A stretch of 64,000 nt of DNA from Necropsobacter massiliensis (GCF_000827595.2 NZ_LN776178.1:310001-374000), one strand, 5' to 3'. Shown: positions 8,052-17,831, counted from the first letter of the stretch. Made by a program: numbers and translations. The notes: generated by a model from the letters alone, not told the origin.

Positions 8052-9053
8052 ATGCGGGTTCGTCGTTCTACAGGTAAAACCACATTGGCCGATGTGGCTA
8101 AAATGGCTGGTGTCGGACAAATGACGATTTCCCGCGCTATTCGCACACCGCACTTGGTGTCGGAACCGTTACGTGAAAAAATTCAGCAAGCTATTCGACA
8201 ATTAGGTTATGTACCAAATGTTGCGGCCCGTCATTTAGCCTCGGTGTCTGCCGGGAATATTGTGATTGTTACCTCATCAATCGTTTCAACAGAAAACGCG
8301 CTTATCCTGTCTGCGTTGCAAAAAGAATTACAATGTTTGGATATGCAACTGATTATTCTGCTAGCCTCGCATAAGGATTGGCTGAAAGAATTGATTAATC
8401 ACTCGCCGGCAGCCATTATTTTATTGAATTTCAACTGTCCGCCATCAGAAGCGGAGTGGATCAGACACAGCGGAATTGTTTGTGTTGAAATCGGTGCTAA
8501 ACAAAACAAGCCGCTTGGCATAAACGTGTGTGTAAACAGTAAAAGTGCGGTGCAAAATATGCTGCGTTTTTTAATTCAGCGCGGGCATCGAGAAATCGGG
8601 TTGTTATGTGCCAATCAGGAATTGGCTATTTTTCAACAATATCTCGAAAGTTGGCATACTACGTTGCTGGCGCATTATATGGATCCGCATTTGATTTTGC
8701 ATCACGCTGAGCCTATTTCTTTTTCAACCGGTGCGAAATTATTAAATGATGCGTTGCTGATGTGGGGAAAGGTAGACGCGCTGGTTTTTTTATCTGACGA
8801 GCTGGCATGCGGTGCTTTGTTTGAAGCCATACGCAAGCATTTATCCGTGCCGAATGATGTGTCTATTGTCGGGCTGGGCGGTTTGGATGTTAGTGCGGTA
8901 TCTTATCCCCGTTTGACGACAATCGCGATTCCTTACGAAAAATTGGGAACTGTCGCTGGTCAAAAACTGGTCGAGCTATTACAACATGATGTCAACGAAA
9001 CAGGGGCGGTAATTGAGTTGCCGACAGTGTTGATCGACAGAGACAGTGTGTAA
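8052..9053 (+). CDS. LacI-family repressor, gluconate-repressor (GntR) subgroup
   Basis: The protein (333 residues from ATG 8052, 338 from ATG 8037) has a LacI-type helix-turn-helix (TLADVAKMAGVGQMTISRAI) at the N-terminus and a periplasmic-binding-protein-like effector domain from about residue 60. Its closest remembered relatives are the E. coli gluconate repressors GntR and IdnR of the LacI family. I prefer ATG 8052, which has GGAG four bases upstream. For ATG 8037 the GAGGGG is only two bases away. It is divergent from the PTS/transketolase operon and separated from it by a palindrome, so it probably regulates that operon. It is convergent with fucP. Confidence 0.88.
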   Translation: MRVRRSTGKTTLADVAKMAGVGQMTISRAIRTPHLVSEPLREKIQQAIRQLGYVPNVAARHLASVSAGNIVIVTSSIVSTENALILSALQKELQCLDMQLIILLASHKDWLKELINHSPAAIILLNFNCPPSEAEWIRHSGIVCVEIGAKQNKPLGINVCVNSKSAVQNMLRFLIQRGHREIGLLCANQELAIFQQYLESWHTTLLAHYMDPHLILHHAEPISFSTGAKLLNDALLMWGKVDALVFLSDELACGALFEAIRKHLSVPNDVSIVGLGGLDVSAVSYPRLTTIAIPYEKLGTVAGQKLVELLQHDVNETGAVIELPTVLIDRDSV

Positions 9054-9067
9054 AACTTACAAAAAAT

Positions 9068-9092
9068 ATACCGCACTTTAAGCGTGCGGTAT
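9068..9092. terminator. Hairpin built on an uptake signal, between lacI-type gene and fucP
   Basis: ATACCGCAC at 9068-9076 pairs with GTGCGGTAT at 9084-9092 around a 7-base loop. One arm is a perfect uptake signal (9070-9078). It lies between convergent genes and probably ends both transcripts. Confidence 0.65.
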
Positions 9093-9120
9093 GTTTAGCG
9101 TTGGTAAGATAGGTTTTAAA

Positions 9121-10407
9121 TTATTTCAATACCTTCCATGCTCTGTAGCCGTAGGCGGCGATGACGACGAAACAGATTAGCGGGAGAATGAAAGAGAAGT
9201 TCACCGCTGGCATGCCCAGTACTTCGCCTTGATCAATGATGATGCCTTGTAGCGGCGGCATTAAGGCGCCGCCGACAATCGCCATCACCAATCCCGCCGC
9301 GCCTAGCGTGGATTCTTCTTTTAAGCCGTACAGCGCAATGCCGTAAATGGTCGGGAACATCAGTGACATAAAGCCGGAAGTTAAAATCAGGCAATATAAT
9401 CCGCCGATACCGTCGATAAAAATAACGCCCAGAATACTGCAAAAACCGCCCAATGCGAATAAATAAAGCATCAGTTCCGCTTTGAGGAATTTCATGATGC
9501 TGGTGCTGATAAAACGGCTGACGATGAAAATCGCCATGGCGATGATATTGTAATTTTGCGCCTCCGCTTTGGTAAAGCCCAGTCGTTCCGCATACTGAAT
9601 AATAAATGTCCAGCACATAATCTGCACACCTACATAAAATACCTGCGCAATGACGCCTTCACGATATTTAGCATTAGCGTATAAGCGGCGGAAAGATTCT
9701 TTAAAAGCCAGTGGCGCACTTTCTTCCACTTTAGTTTTCGGCATTTTATATAAAGCGATGATCAGCATGACGAGCAGCACCACGACACCGGCGACCAGAT
9801 AAGGATTGCGGATGATTTCCAGATCGTGGGTACGCACAACAGCTTTTTCCGCTGCGGATAGGGTGGTGAAGATCAAATTGCCTGCTGCGTCGCGTTTGTC
9901 GGATTCCAGACTGGTCAGCACAATTTGAGAGGCGACAAACATCCCGGTGATCGAACCGAGCGGGTTAAATGATTGTGCCAGATTCAGGCGGCGGGTAGCG
10001 GTTTGCGGATCGCCCATGGAAAGAATATACGGATTGGCGGTAGTTTCCAGAAAAGCCAATCCGAAAGTCAGGATATATAAAGAAAGCAGAAAATAGGTGA
10101 ATTCTTCATATAGTGCGGCGGGGTAAAATAAAAACGCGCCTACCGCATACAACGCAAGACCGAGCAGCACGCCCGATTTATAACTGTAACGGCTGACAAA
10201 AAGTGCGGCGGGAATTGCCATGGTTCCGTATCCGCCGTAGAACGCAAACTGAACGAGTGCGGCTTCGGAGGCGGGAATTTCCATAACAGTCTGAAACACC
10301 GCAACCATTGGGTTGGTGATATCGTTTGCAAATCCCCACAGGGCGAACAAACTGGTAATTAAAATAAAAGGGATGACAAACTTCTTTTCAAGCACTTTGA
10401 CGGTCAT
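9121..10407 (-). CDS. fucP: L-fucose:proton symporter FucP
   Basis: This 428-residue major facilitator protein imports L-fucose with a proton. Twelve membrane segments can be traced. The functional acidic residues known from E. coli FucP are present in FANDITNPM (Asp near 28) and LETTANPYI (Glu near 120). It is the last gene of the fucose operon, 50 bp after fucA. It is intact even though fucK upstream is interrupted, so the cell could still import fucose. Confidence 0.93.
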   Translation of the reverse strand: MTVKVLEKKFVIPFILITSLFALWGFANDITNPMVAVFQTVMEIPASEAALVQFAFYGGYGTMAIPAALFVSRYSYKSGVLLGLALYAVGAFLFYPAALYEEFTYFLLSLYILTFGLAFLETTANPYILSMGDPQTATRRLNLAQSFNPLGSITGMFVASQIVLTSLESDKRDAAGNLIFTTLSAAEKAVVRTHDLEIIRNPYLVAGVVVLLVMLIIALYKMPKTKVEESAPLAFKESFRRLYANAKYREGVIAQVFYVGVQIMCWTFIIQYAERLGFTKAEAQNYNIIAMAIFIVSRFISTSIMKFLKAELMLYLFALGGFCSILGVIFIDGIGGLYCLILTSGFMSLMFPTIYGIALYGLKEESTLGAAGLVMAIVGGALMPPLQGIIIDQGEVLGMPAVNFSFILPLICFVVIAAYGYRAWKVLK

Positions 10408-10457
10408 AAAATGTTCCTTCTTAAATAAAGTGATCGGAAATCATGTTTAGCATGACA

Positions 10458-11108
10458 TTATTTTTCCTCAATTCTCAGTCCGTAGGACTTAAATTTTTCC
10501 AGCACCACCTGCATTTCTTCCGTTGACAGCAAAGGAATCGGCTGGTTGGTGGAAAGCAGTTTGATATACCACGCCGCCAGCACCTCCACTTCATGTGCCA
10601 GCCATAAGGCTTTATCCAGATTTTTTTCTGCCGCGATTAGGCCGTGATGCGCCAGTAAAATGGCTTTGCTTTGTTTAATCCCTTCTTTCACATATTCCGC
10701 TAATTTGTGGGTGCCGAAGGTGGCATAGGGCACGCAAGGAATGTGATCGGTGCCGCCGACGGCGATCATGTAATGAATCGGCGGAATCGGTTTTTCCAGA
10801 ATAGAGACGGCGGCGCAGTTGATGGAGTGATTATGCACCACAGCCTGAGCATCTGCGCGAGCTTCATACACCGCTAAATGAAAATGCCATTCGCTCGACG
10901 GCAACTTGCCGGCTTCGTGCTGACCGTTTTTATCCACATATACGATGCTGTCTTCAGTCATGAGTTCATAGGGCGTGCCGGTCGGTGTGATCAGCATGCC
11001 GTCTTGATAACGTACGCTGACGTTGCCGGCAGTGCCCTGATTTAATCCCAGTCTTGTCATCTCTAGACAGGTATCAATAATTTTGCGGGAAAGTGCTTTT
11101 TTATTCAT
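10458..11108 (-). CDS. fucA: L-fuculose-1-phosphate aldolase FucA
   Basis: This class II zinc aldolase cleaves L-fuculose 1-phosphate to dihydroxyacetone phosphate and lactaldehyde. From the ATG at 11108 (ribosome binding site AGAGG) it has 216 residues, matching the ~215 of the family. The open frame extends farther upstream but that part overlaps fucK and is not FucA-like. Zinc and catalytic residues are visible in SSEWHFH (Glu near 73), VVHNHS (His near 92 and 94) and LLAHHGL (His near 155). It lies 14 bp downstream of the interrupted fucK. Confidence 0.95.
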   Translation of the reverse strand: MNKKALSRKIIDTCLEMTRLGLNQGTAGNVSVRYQDGMLITPTGTPYELMTEDSIVYVDKNGQHEAGKLPSSEWHFHLAVYEARADAQAVVHNHSINCAAVSILEKPIPPIHYMIAVGGTDHIPCVPYATFGTHKLAEYVKEGIKQSKAILLAHHGLIAAEKNLDKALWLAHEVEVLAAWYIKLLSTNQPIPLLSTEEMQVVLEKFKSYGLRIEEK

Positions 11109-11122
11109 ATTTAAACCTCTTA

Positions 11123-12586
11123 TTATTTTATTTGAGCTAACCATTGCCGATAGTCGGCAGCTTGCGGCGACGGATAAATCCGCTGTGTGCGCGGTCGCAT
11201 TGCGCACTGTGCCTGTTCGGCTGAAGCATAAACGCCGATGCCTGCGAAGGTGAACATCGCCGCACCCAGTACGGTGCTTTCCGCGACATCGACAATATCC
11301 AGCGGAAGATTGAGCACATCGGCGCGGATTTGATTCCACAAGCGGTTTTTCGAACCGCCGCCGACGCAAATCAAGCTGTCTGCATTGAAGTGACTGACTT
11401 GCTGTAACACGTTTAATCCGTTTTTCAGTTGTAGCGCCATATATTCCAGTGCAGCACGATAGATCTGGGCGCGACTGTGGTGCATTGACAGACCAATAAT
11501 CCGTCCGTTGCCGAGCAAATCCTCTGCGGCGGCGAAATTGCCCTGTAAACGTATGCCGTCAGCGCCGGGCGGCACCTGTTCGCCTGCTGCGATCATGGTC
11601 GGATAATACTGCGCCGTTCCCGCCACATCGGCGAACAACAATTTGCCGATCCATTCCATAACACCAGAACCGACCCATTGCACAGCGGGATTAAACCGAT
11701 TCGGCGCGGCGTCAAATTCTGTGGTCAGTCCCTGCGCCACAAATGCCATATCGGGCTGAGCCCGTTCGGTACGCGCCATCAGTATTTCCTAGGTGCCTGA
11801 GCTGAGCACCGGCTGATGTAAGCCGGCACCCGAACCGAAAACGGCAAATTGCGTATCATGCCCGCAAGATATGACCGGAATCGGATTTAAGCCGAGCTGT
11901 GCCGCCAGTGTTTCCGACAGCAAACCGATGCGCTCGCCGGCATTGATCAGCGGCGGGAAGTGCGCTGTCGTCAGCCCCAACATCGATAGCACCTGTTCAT
12001 CCCAATCGCCGCTGGTAAGAGCGGTCATCATAGAGGTGCCCGCCATGGTGCGGTCGGTGGTGAAAATACCGGTCAGTCGCTGGCTTAACATGGAAGAAAT
12101 AAACACCCATTTATCCATACGCCGATAAATCTCGGGTTGGTGATTTTTCAGCCACAACAGCTTAAATAAGGTATTAAAGCTGTATTGACCGATACCGTTG
12201 CGCCGATACAGCGCCTCGACATCAAGATAATCCGACAAATTCGCCATCATCGGCAAAGTACGCGGACATTTCCACGAGATAATCGGGTAAAGCTGTTTTC
12301 CCTGTTTGTCAAAGGGCGCGCCGTCTACACCGAATGTGGTGACGCCGATACCGACGATTTGTGCGGTATCAATACGTTTGGTTTTCAATTCGGCGAGGGT
12401 TTGTTGGGCGCAACGCATCAGTTTTTGCCAGATTTCCTCAAAATCCCAAATATGAAAAGCAGGATTATCCGCATCCGGTCGGGTATTGTTGGCGAGATGA
12501 TGAGCGGCTAGAATATCGCCTTTCTCATTTATTGCAATGGTGCGTAAATTGGTGGCACCGCAGTCAAAAATCAGTGCAATAGCCAT
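11123..12586 (-). pseudogene. fucK: L-fuculokinase FucK interrupted by an in-frame amber codon
   Basis: Two frames in the same phase together encode a complete FGGY-family L-fuculokinase of about 487 residues, which would phosphorylate L-fuculose. The first (12586-11789) has the ATPase N-domain (FDCGATNLRTIAI) and ends at SSGT-TAG. The second continues EILMART without any frame change through the C-domain (LICVGGGSKNRLWNQ) to the stop at 11123. In E. coli FucK, as I recall, this place reads SSGTWEILMAR, so a single TGG-to-TAG change (codon 11791-11789) explains the break. An ATG (11779) follows with an AGGA seven bases before it, so re-initiation and a two-piece protein are possible but unproven. 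Confidence 0.88.
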
Positions 12587-12598
12587 AAAATCCCTCTA

Positions 12599-12625
12599 AA
12601 AGTGCGGTCAAAATAACCGCACTTT
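12599..12625 (-). repeat. Inverted uptake-signal pair between fucI and fucK
   Basis: AAAGTGCGGT at 12599-12608 and ACCGCACTTT at 12616-12625 form a 10-bp perfect stem with a 7-base loop. The hairpin ends about ten bases before the fucK ribosome binding site and start codon. It may terminate part of the fucI transcript or stabilise it. Confidence 0.75.
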
Positions 12626-12686
12626 TTTAAAAATAATCAAAAGAAAAAAGATGGATACAATCGCTTGATGAACGATTACGGTCGCA

Positions 12687-14453
12687 TTATTTGTACAGCG
12701 GACCGAAATTAGCGCATGCGCGGTAATCCTGTCCCTCTTTGTCCTGACCGAAACCGTTCCACGCGCTTGGACGGAATACGTCCTGTTCCGCCACATTGTG
12801 CATGCAAACCGGAATACGCAGCATTGATGCCAACGTAATTAAATCCGCGCCGATATGACCGTAAGTGGCGACGCAGTGGTTAGCGCCCCAGTTCGCCATC
12901 ACCGAATAAACGTCGGTGAAAGCGCCGTTGCCGGTTAAGCGCGGCACAAACCAAGTACAAGGCCAAGTTTCATTGGTCCGTTTCATTAAGGTGTCGTGCA
13001 CGCTTTGCGGTAATTCAATCGACCAACCTTCGGCAATTTGCAGAACCGGACCGAGTCCTTTAATCAGATTCAGACGGTGCATGGTAAACGGCATACCGCC
13101 GCGGGTAAGATACTGTGAGGAATAACCGCCGCCACGGAAATATTCATGTACCGCCGCACACCAGCGGGTATTTTCCAGACAGCGTTTGCCGTCTTCTTCA
13201 CTGACTTCCCACACTGGCTTAATGACTGGGTTGCCGTCTTTATCCTGATGCTGACCGGTGCCGTCCAATGCCGCTGAACCGGAGTTGATCAAGTGAATGA
13301 ATCCGCTTTGCGGACGGAAACCGGTGACTCGTTCGACGGCATCTTCGCTCCAATAAGTCCGCACGTCGGCAAAAATTTGTGCCTGACCGGTCAGTTGATG
13401 ACCGAATAGCATATTGACTCCGTTCAGTGAGTCGTTTTCCGTGGCGAGAATATATGGCGGGCGCACACCGTTCCAGTCGTAGGTGGAGTTTAGTATCGCT
13501 TCCATAAAATCACCGTTCGGTAAATGATCGGTCCAATGGCGCTGTCCTTGGAAGCCCGCGGCAATGGCGTGGTGACCCAGCGCTTCTTCGCCGTAGTTCA
13601 GCGCGGCAAGTTTCGGATTGCCCACCATTAAATCCCGGCTGATGATTGCCATCTTCACTACGGTTTCCCACACCTGCGCGCGTCCTGCGGCATCGCGTTG
13701 GTGTTCCGGACTATTAACGTCCACGCCCTCTTTGCAATATTGTTTGACCCAAGATAAGGCGAGTTCCACTTCTTCCTGATCATAAATTCCACGATCCAAA
13801 CGGCGTTTGATTTCACTCATATCCACGTATTCGTTGCGCATGCCCAGATATTCTTGGAAGAACGGTTGATTGACAATAGACCCTGCAATGCCCATGGATA
13901 CCGAACCGATGGACAAATAGGCTTTGCCGCGAATTGTGGCGACGACCAGACCGGCGCGGGCGAAACGCAGCAGTTTTTCCTGTACGTCTTGTGGAATGGA
14001 GTTGTCGTCCGCTTCCTGTACTTCGGTGCCGTAAATGGAAAATGCCGGCAAACCCATTTGCGAATGTCCTGCCAGTGCCGCCGCCAGATAAACTGCGCCC
14101 GGACGTTCGGTACCGTTAAAGCCCCAAATGGCTTTCGGCATATGCGGATCCATGTCGATGGTTTCCGAACCGTAGCACCAGCATGGCGTGACCGTAATGG
14201 TTAAGCCGACATTATTTAATTTGAATTTTTCCGCACAAGCCGCCGCTTCCGCCACGCCGCCAATACAGCTGTCGGCGATAACGCATTCGACAAAGCTGCC
14301 GTCGGTATGTCTTAATTGACTTTCCAACAAACGGGCGACAGACTGCGCCATATTCATGGTTTGAGTTTCAAGGGATTCACGTACACCCAGACGACGGCCG
14401 TCAATGGTTGGACGAATACCGATTTTGACCGGATTTGCTTTGCATTGAGTCAT
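12687..14453 (-). CDS. fucI: L-fucose isomerase FucI
   Basis: This 588-residue enzyme converts L-fucose to L-fuculose using Mn2+. Length and sequence match E. coli FucI (591 residues). Recognisable segments are [18 protein letters not shown] at the N-terminus, the [20 protein letters not shown] block near 110 and the C-terminal metal/substrate region. The conserved His of the E. coli active site lies in the [18 protein letters not shown] segment near 525. It is the first gene of the fucI-fucK-fucA-fucP operon. A perfect CRP site lies 105 bp upstream. No fucU mutarotase gene is present in this operon. Confidence 0.95.
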   Translation of the reverse strand: MTQCKANPVKIGIRPTIDGRRLGVRESLETQTMNMAQSVARLLESQLRHTDGSFVECVIADSCIGGVAEAAACAEKFKLNNVGLTITVTPCWCYGSETIDMDPHMPKAIWGFNGTERPGAVYLAAALAGHSQMGLPAFSIYGTEVQEADDNSIPQDVQEKLLRFARAGLVVATIRGKAYLSIGSVSMGIAGSIVNQPFFQEYLGMRNEYVDMSEIKRRLDRGIYDQEEVELALSWVKQYCKEGVDVNSPEHQRDAAGRAQVWETVVKMAIISRDLMVGNPKLAALNYGEEALGHHAIAAGFQGQRHWTDHLPNGDFMEAILNSTYDWNGVRPPYILATENDSLNGVNMLFGHQLTGQAQIFADVRTYWSEDAVERVTGFRPQSGFIHLINSGSAALDGTGQHQDKDGNPVIKPVWEVSEEDGKRCLENTRWCAAVHEYFRGGGYSSQYLTRGGMPFTMHRLNLIKGLGPVLQIAEGWSIELPQSVHDTLMKRTNETWPCTWFVPRLTGNGAFTDVYSVMANWGANHCVATYGHIGADLITLASMLRIPVCMHNVAEQDVFRPSAWNGFGQDKEGQDYRACANFGPLYK

Positions 14454-14557
14454 GTTATCTCCTCTTTAATTGGTAGTGAAATGATGCGCTACAGACAAAA
14501 TTATTCTTGACGAAAAGAAAGAGGCAAAACAGTCTTTTTTAGAATTTGTGTGTTTTT

Positions 14558-14573
14558 TGTGAAATGGCTCACA
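14558..14573. promoter_or_regulatory. CRP-cAMP binding site upstream of fucI
   Basis: TGTGA-AATGGC-TCACA matches the CRP consensus at all ten informative positions. It lies in the 390-bp gap 14454-14843 between fucI and deoR, which encodes no gene I can support. Besides this site the gap holds a degenerate uptake signal near 14793 and nothing else I recognise. No fucR lies here. Confidence 0.8.
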
Positions 14574-14843
14574 AAAAATAAGCAAATTTTATCCGAAAAA
14601 TGCCCGGTTTTAGGGATTTATTTTATAAAACGGTCATTTCGGGCGATTGAATGGCATATGATTGATGGGTCGAAATAGTCAGCAACACGGATGAAAGAAT
14701 GATTGCGATTCATTGACTTAATCGATTTTGCAGTAAGAAGAGAGTAGGCTGATATTTATTCCGTTTGGAGTTAATCGGTCAAATCGGGCATTGTAGTGCG
14801 GTGGTTTTTCGGTTAGAATTTTATTGGCGGGGAGAGGCGGATG

Positions 14844-15596
14844 TCAGTACATGACATCCGGAGATTGTGCGGCGAATTCCGCTGGCAACGGCTGATCCGA
14901 CACCACCAAATCAAATTGTTTCAGCTCGCCGATATATGCTTGCCGCACTTTATGCAGCTTGGAGTGGTCGAACACCAAAATCGCCTGCTGCGTTTTTGCC
15001 ATGGCATGAGTTTTAATGCGCGCTTCATCAAAATTAAAGCAGGTTACGCCTTGTCGGACATCCACGCCGGCGGCAGAAATAAAGGCTTTGCCGCTACAAA
15101 CCGACTCCAGCTCGGCAGACAAACGCACCGGCGCAAAACAGGAATTATGACGCGTATAATGCCCGCCACACAAAATCACCTCACAATTCGGCTTATCCTG
15201 CAACGCCATAAACACATTCAGTGAATAGCAAAGTGCGGTGAATTTTATCCCGTTATCTATTTGCGAAGCGATGAACGGAATGGTGGAGCCGCAATCGAAA
15301 AAAACCACATCGCCTTCCTGCACCAGCGGAGCCGCCAGTGAGCCAATGTGCATTTTGGGCGCGATATTGCGGGTTTGCTGTTCGGCGATAAAATACCGTT
15401 TATCGGTATTCTGGCTGGGATTGGCGACAATATACCCGCCCAACAGCACCACCGGTCCCGTATTATGGGTTAAATCGCGTCGGATGGTCATTTCTGACAC
15501 ATTCAGAATTTCCGCCGCGTCACGCAGATGAATTTTATCCATTTGTTTCAGCAAAAACGCCAGTTTCTGTACGCGCGGGCTGAGTGTGTTATCCAT
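14844..15596 (-). CDS. deoR: DeoR-family repressor, deoxyribonucleoside operon regulator
   Basis: This 250-residue protein has the DeoR helix-turn-helix (LRDAAEILNVSEMTIRRDL near 25-45) and a sugar-phosphate-binding domain with FFDCGSTIPFI near 100 and VFDHSKLHKVR near 215. The match to E. coli DeoR is unusually close along its length (PVVLLGGYIV, CYSLNVFMAL, DLVVSD and a C-terminal MY). It lies 21 bp downstream of deoC in the same direction, which supports deoR. Its position next to the fucose operon could suggest FucR, also of the DeoR family, but sequence and deoC linkage argue against that. Confidence 0.85.
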   Translation of the reverse strand: MDNTLSPRVQKLAFLLKQMDKIHLRDAAEILNVSEMTIRRDLTHNTGPVVLLGGYIVANPSQNTDKRYFIAEQQTRNIAPKMHIGSLAAPLVQEGDVVFFDCGSTIPFIASQIDNGIKFTALCYSLNVFMALQDKPNCEVILCGGHYTRHNSCFAPVRLSAELESVCSGKAFISAAGVDVRQGVTCFNFDEARIKTHAMAKTQQAILVFDHSKLHKVRQAYIGELKQFDLVVSDQPLPAEFAAQSPDVMY

Positions 15597-15617
15597 ACGG
15601 GTAAGCCCTTGAATTGA

Positions 15618-16289
15618 TTAATATTGGCTGTCAGTATCGCCTAATCCGTGGATAATCGCAATCCCTGCGCTGGCGCCGATGCGGGTAGCGCCGGCTTTAA
15701 TCATCGCCAGCGCGGTTTGGGTATCGCGGATACCGCCGGAGGCTTTAACGCCAATATCACCAACGGTTTGTTTCATCAACGCGACATCTTCAACCGTCGC
15801 ACCACCCTTATTGAAGCCGGTGGAGGTCTTGACGAACGCTACATTTAACCCTTTGCAGATTTCGCAGGCTTGCACGATTTCCGCCTTGGTTAGCAAACAG
15901 GTTTCCAAAATCACTTTTAACGGCGTGCCAGCACAGGCGTTCAGCACCGCTTGAATATCTTCTTTAACTGCCTGCCACTGATTGGATTTTATCAATCCTA
16001 CATTAATCACCATGTCAATTTCATTCGCCCCGGCGTGAATTGCCTCTTTCGCTTCAAAGGCTTTGACAGAACTCAAATTCGCGCCCAGCGGAAAACCGAC
16101 CACTGTGCAGATTTTCACATTCGTATTAGCAAGCTGGCATTTTGCCAACGGAATATAAGCCGAATTAATACACACCGAGAAAAAACCGTGTTCAATGGCT
16201 TCATTACAGAGCCGAATAATGTCCTGCTGTGTTTTTTCAGCGGTAAGTGCGGTGTGATCGATGTATTTTGCAATGTCATGTGCGTGCAT
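15618..16289 (-). CDS. deoC: Deoxyribose-phosphate aldolase DeoC
   Basis: This class I aldolase cleaves 2-deoxyribose 5-phosphate to glyceraldehyde 3-phosphate and acetaldehyde during deoxynucleoside breakdown. The 223 residues match the short form of the family (the E. coli enzyme has 259). The Schiff-base lysine is in VAFVKTSTGF near residue 151, the second catalytic lysine in IGVKASGGIRD near 180. It heads a deoC-deoR pair with an AAGAGG ribosome binding site. No deoA, deoB or deoD is adjacent. Confidence 0.95.
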   Translation of the reverse strand: MHAHDIAKYIDHTALTAEKTQQDIIRLCNEAIEHGFFSVCINSAYIPLAKCQLANTNVKICTVVGFPLGANLSSVKAFEAKEAIHAGANEIDMVINVGLIKSNQWQAVKEDIQAVLNACAGTPLKVILETCLLTKAEIVQACEICKGLNVAFVKTSTGFNKGGATVEDVALMKQTVGDIGVKASGGIRDTQTALAMIKAGATRIGASAGIAIIHGLGDTDSQY

Positions 16290-16362
16290 GTTGATAACCT
16301 CTTGTTAGGGTGGAAAAGAAAATAAGCTCTTTTTTTATCATACCGGAAAAAAAGATAAAAAC

Positions 16363-16378
16363 TGTGATCGATGTAACT
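16363..16378. promoter_or_regulatory. Weak CRP-like site between deoC and the UhpC-like gene
   Basis: TGTGA-TCGATG-TAACT keeps a perfect left half and three of five bases in the right half. It lies in the 169-bp divergent region between deoC and the transporter at 16459. I consider it a candidate only. Confidence 0.35.
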
Positions 16379-16458
16379 TTTTTCACATTTTTATTATTAT
16401 AAACTATTAAAAAATAAATTTGTTAATTTTATAACGAATGATGTTAAGGAGATGCACT

Positions 16459-17784
16459 ATGTTTATTTTTAAGCAAGCAGAAGATCTTCCGGTGACAAAA
16501 AGCAAGGAAGAAATTGATCGTACCTATCGCTACTGGCGCTTACATTTAATGATTGTCAGTTATATCGGCTATGCGGTATTTTATTTTACCCGCAAAGGGT
16601 TTAACTTTGTTATGCCGGAGATGCTGGCGGATCTGGGGTTGCAGAAAGCCGATATCGGTATCATGGGCACGGCGTTTTATCTAACTTATGGCGTATCTAA
16701 ATTTTTGTCTGGCGTTATCGGCGACCGTTCCAATCCGCGCTATTTTATGGGACTGGGTTTAATGGCGACCGGTGTTGTGAATATCGTATTCGGCATGAGT
16801 TCGTCGATTTTTATGTTTGTAACGCTGTGGATGATCAACGCCTTTTTTCAGGGCTGGGGCTGGCCGCCTTGTTCAAAGATTTTAAATACGTGGTATTCGC
16901 GCAACGAAAGGGGATTGTGGTGGGCGATTTGGAATACCTCGCATAATCTCGGCGGCGCGCTTATTCCGCTTATCGCCGGGGCGGTGGCGCTGGCTTGGGG
17001 ATGGCGTTACGGCATGATCATTCCCGGTGTGATCGCCGTGCTGATCGGTATCGGTTTATGTGTACTGTTGCGCGATCGCCCGAGTTCAATGGGGCTGCCG
17101 ACTGTCGGCGAATGGCGCAATGACATTGCCGAGCAGAAACATGAGAGTGAAGGCGTCGGTTTATCTACGTGGGAAATTTTAACCCAATATGTTTTTAAAA
17201 ATAACATTATTTGGGCGTTGGCGGTTTCGTATGGGCTAGTTTATATCGTCCGCACCGGAATTAATGACTGGGGAAATTTGTATTTAACCGAAACCCACGG
17301 TTATAACCTGCTACAGGCCAATACGGTGATCGCCTTTTTTGAAGTGGGCGGTTTTCTCGGCGCGTTATTTGCCGGTTGGGGCTCGGATAAATTTTTCCAT
17401 GGTAACCGCACTCAAATGAATATTATTTATGTGGTCGGGATCATTGCCGTTGCGCTGGGGTTATGGTTTATTCCGAGCGATAACAGCGTGATTATGTCGG
17501 CGCTGTTTTTCCTCATGGGATTTTTTATTTTCGGACCACAATTCTTAATTGCCATGGCGGCAGCGGAAAATTCGCATAAATATGCGTCTGGCGCTTCAAC
17601 CGGTTTTGTCAGCCTGTTCGCTTATATCGGCGCGGCGATTGCCGGTTTGCCGCTTTCGTTGATCATTGAACAGTTCAAATGGAACGGGTTTTTCGGCACC
17701 TTATTTATGATTTCACTGATCTGCGCGTTGTTGTTAGTATTAGTCTTTGTGTTACAGAAAAAACGCAACCGCTTAAGCGCATAA
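16459..17784 (+). CDS. uhpC: Organophosphate:phosphate antiporter-family transporter, UhpC-like
   Basis: This 441-residue, 12-span major facilitator protein belongs to the OPA family, which exchanges sugar phosphates or glycerol 3-phosphate for phosphate. It resembles E. coli UhpC most (KEEIDRTYRYWRLH, FYFTRKGFNFVMPEML, LPTVGEWRND, INDWGNLYLTE). UhpC in E. coli is a glucose-6-phosphate sensor working with UhpAB, but no uhpA or uhpB lies here, so it may work as a transporter. I chose ATG 16459 because AAGGAG lies seven bases before it; the frame opens 21 bases earlier. A hairpin follows the gene. Confidence 0.8.
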   Translation: MFIFKQAEDLPVTKSKEEIDRTYRYWRLHLMIVSYIGYAVFYFTRKGFNFVMPEMLADLGLQKADIGIMGTAFYLTYGVSKFLSGVIGDRSNPRYFMGLGLMATGVVNIVFGMSSSIFMFVTLWMINAFFQGWGWPPCSKILNTWYSRNERGLWWAIWNTSHNLGGALIPLIAGAVALAWGWRYGMIIPGVIAVLIGIGLCVLLRDRPSSMGLPTVGEWRNDIAEQKHESEGVGLSTWEILTQYVFKNNIIWALAVSYGLVYIVRTGINDWGNLYLTETHGYNLLQANTVIAFFEVGGFLGALFAGWGSDKFFHGNRTQMNIIYVVGIIAVALGLWFIPSDNSVIMSALFFLMGFFIFGPQFLIAMAAAENSHKYASGASTGFVSLFAYIGAAIAGLPLSLIIEQFKWNGFFGTLFMISLICALLLVLVFVLQKKRNRLSA

Positions 17785-17796
17785 TCGTACAACACG

Positions 17797-17831
17797 CCCC
17801 GCAACGGCTTGGCGCGCGGTCTGTTGCGGGG
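17797..17831 (+). terminator. Hairpin after the UhpC-like gene
   Basis: CCCCGCAAC at 17797-17805 pairs with GTTGCGGGG at 17823-17831 in a 9-bp perfect, GC-rich stem. The following bases are not a clean T run, so termination may be factor-assisted. Confidence 0.55.

Noticed and set aside
10458-11369. FucA read from the far upstream start of its open frame
   Set aside because: The extra N-terminal ~87 residues overlap fucK in another frame and are not aldolase-like; ATG 11108 has a ribosome binding site and gives the family length.
11123-11779. Second half of fucK as an independent gene
   Set aside because: It is in the same frame as the upstream part and the two join into one FGGY kinase; an isolated C-domain is not a known functional unit. 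Re-initiation is mentioned only as a possibility.
11789-11791. Amber codon as programmed recoding (pyrrolysine or similar)
   Set aside because: Nothing in the region suggests recoding machinery, and Pasteurellaceae do not use it; a point mutation or sequencing error is simpler.
14454-14843. Remnant of fucR in the fucI-deoR gap
   Set aside because: The gap is only 390 bp and holds a CRP site; I saw no DeoR-type helix-turn-helix remnant, though I did not translate every frame in full.
14844-15596. The DeoR-family gene as FucR
   Set aside because: Its sequence follows E. coli DeoR along the whole length and it is in an apparent operon with deoC; only its position next to fucI suggested FucR.
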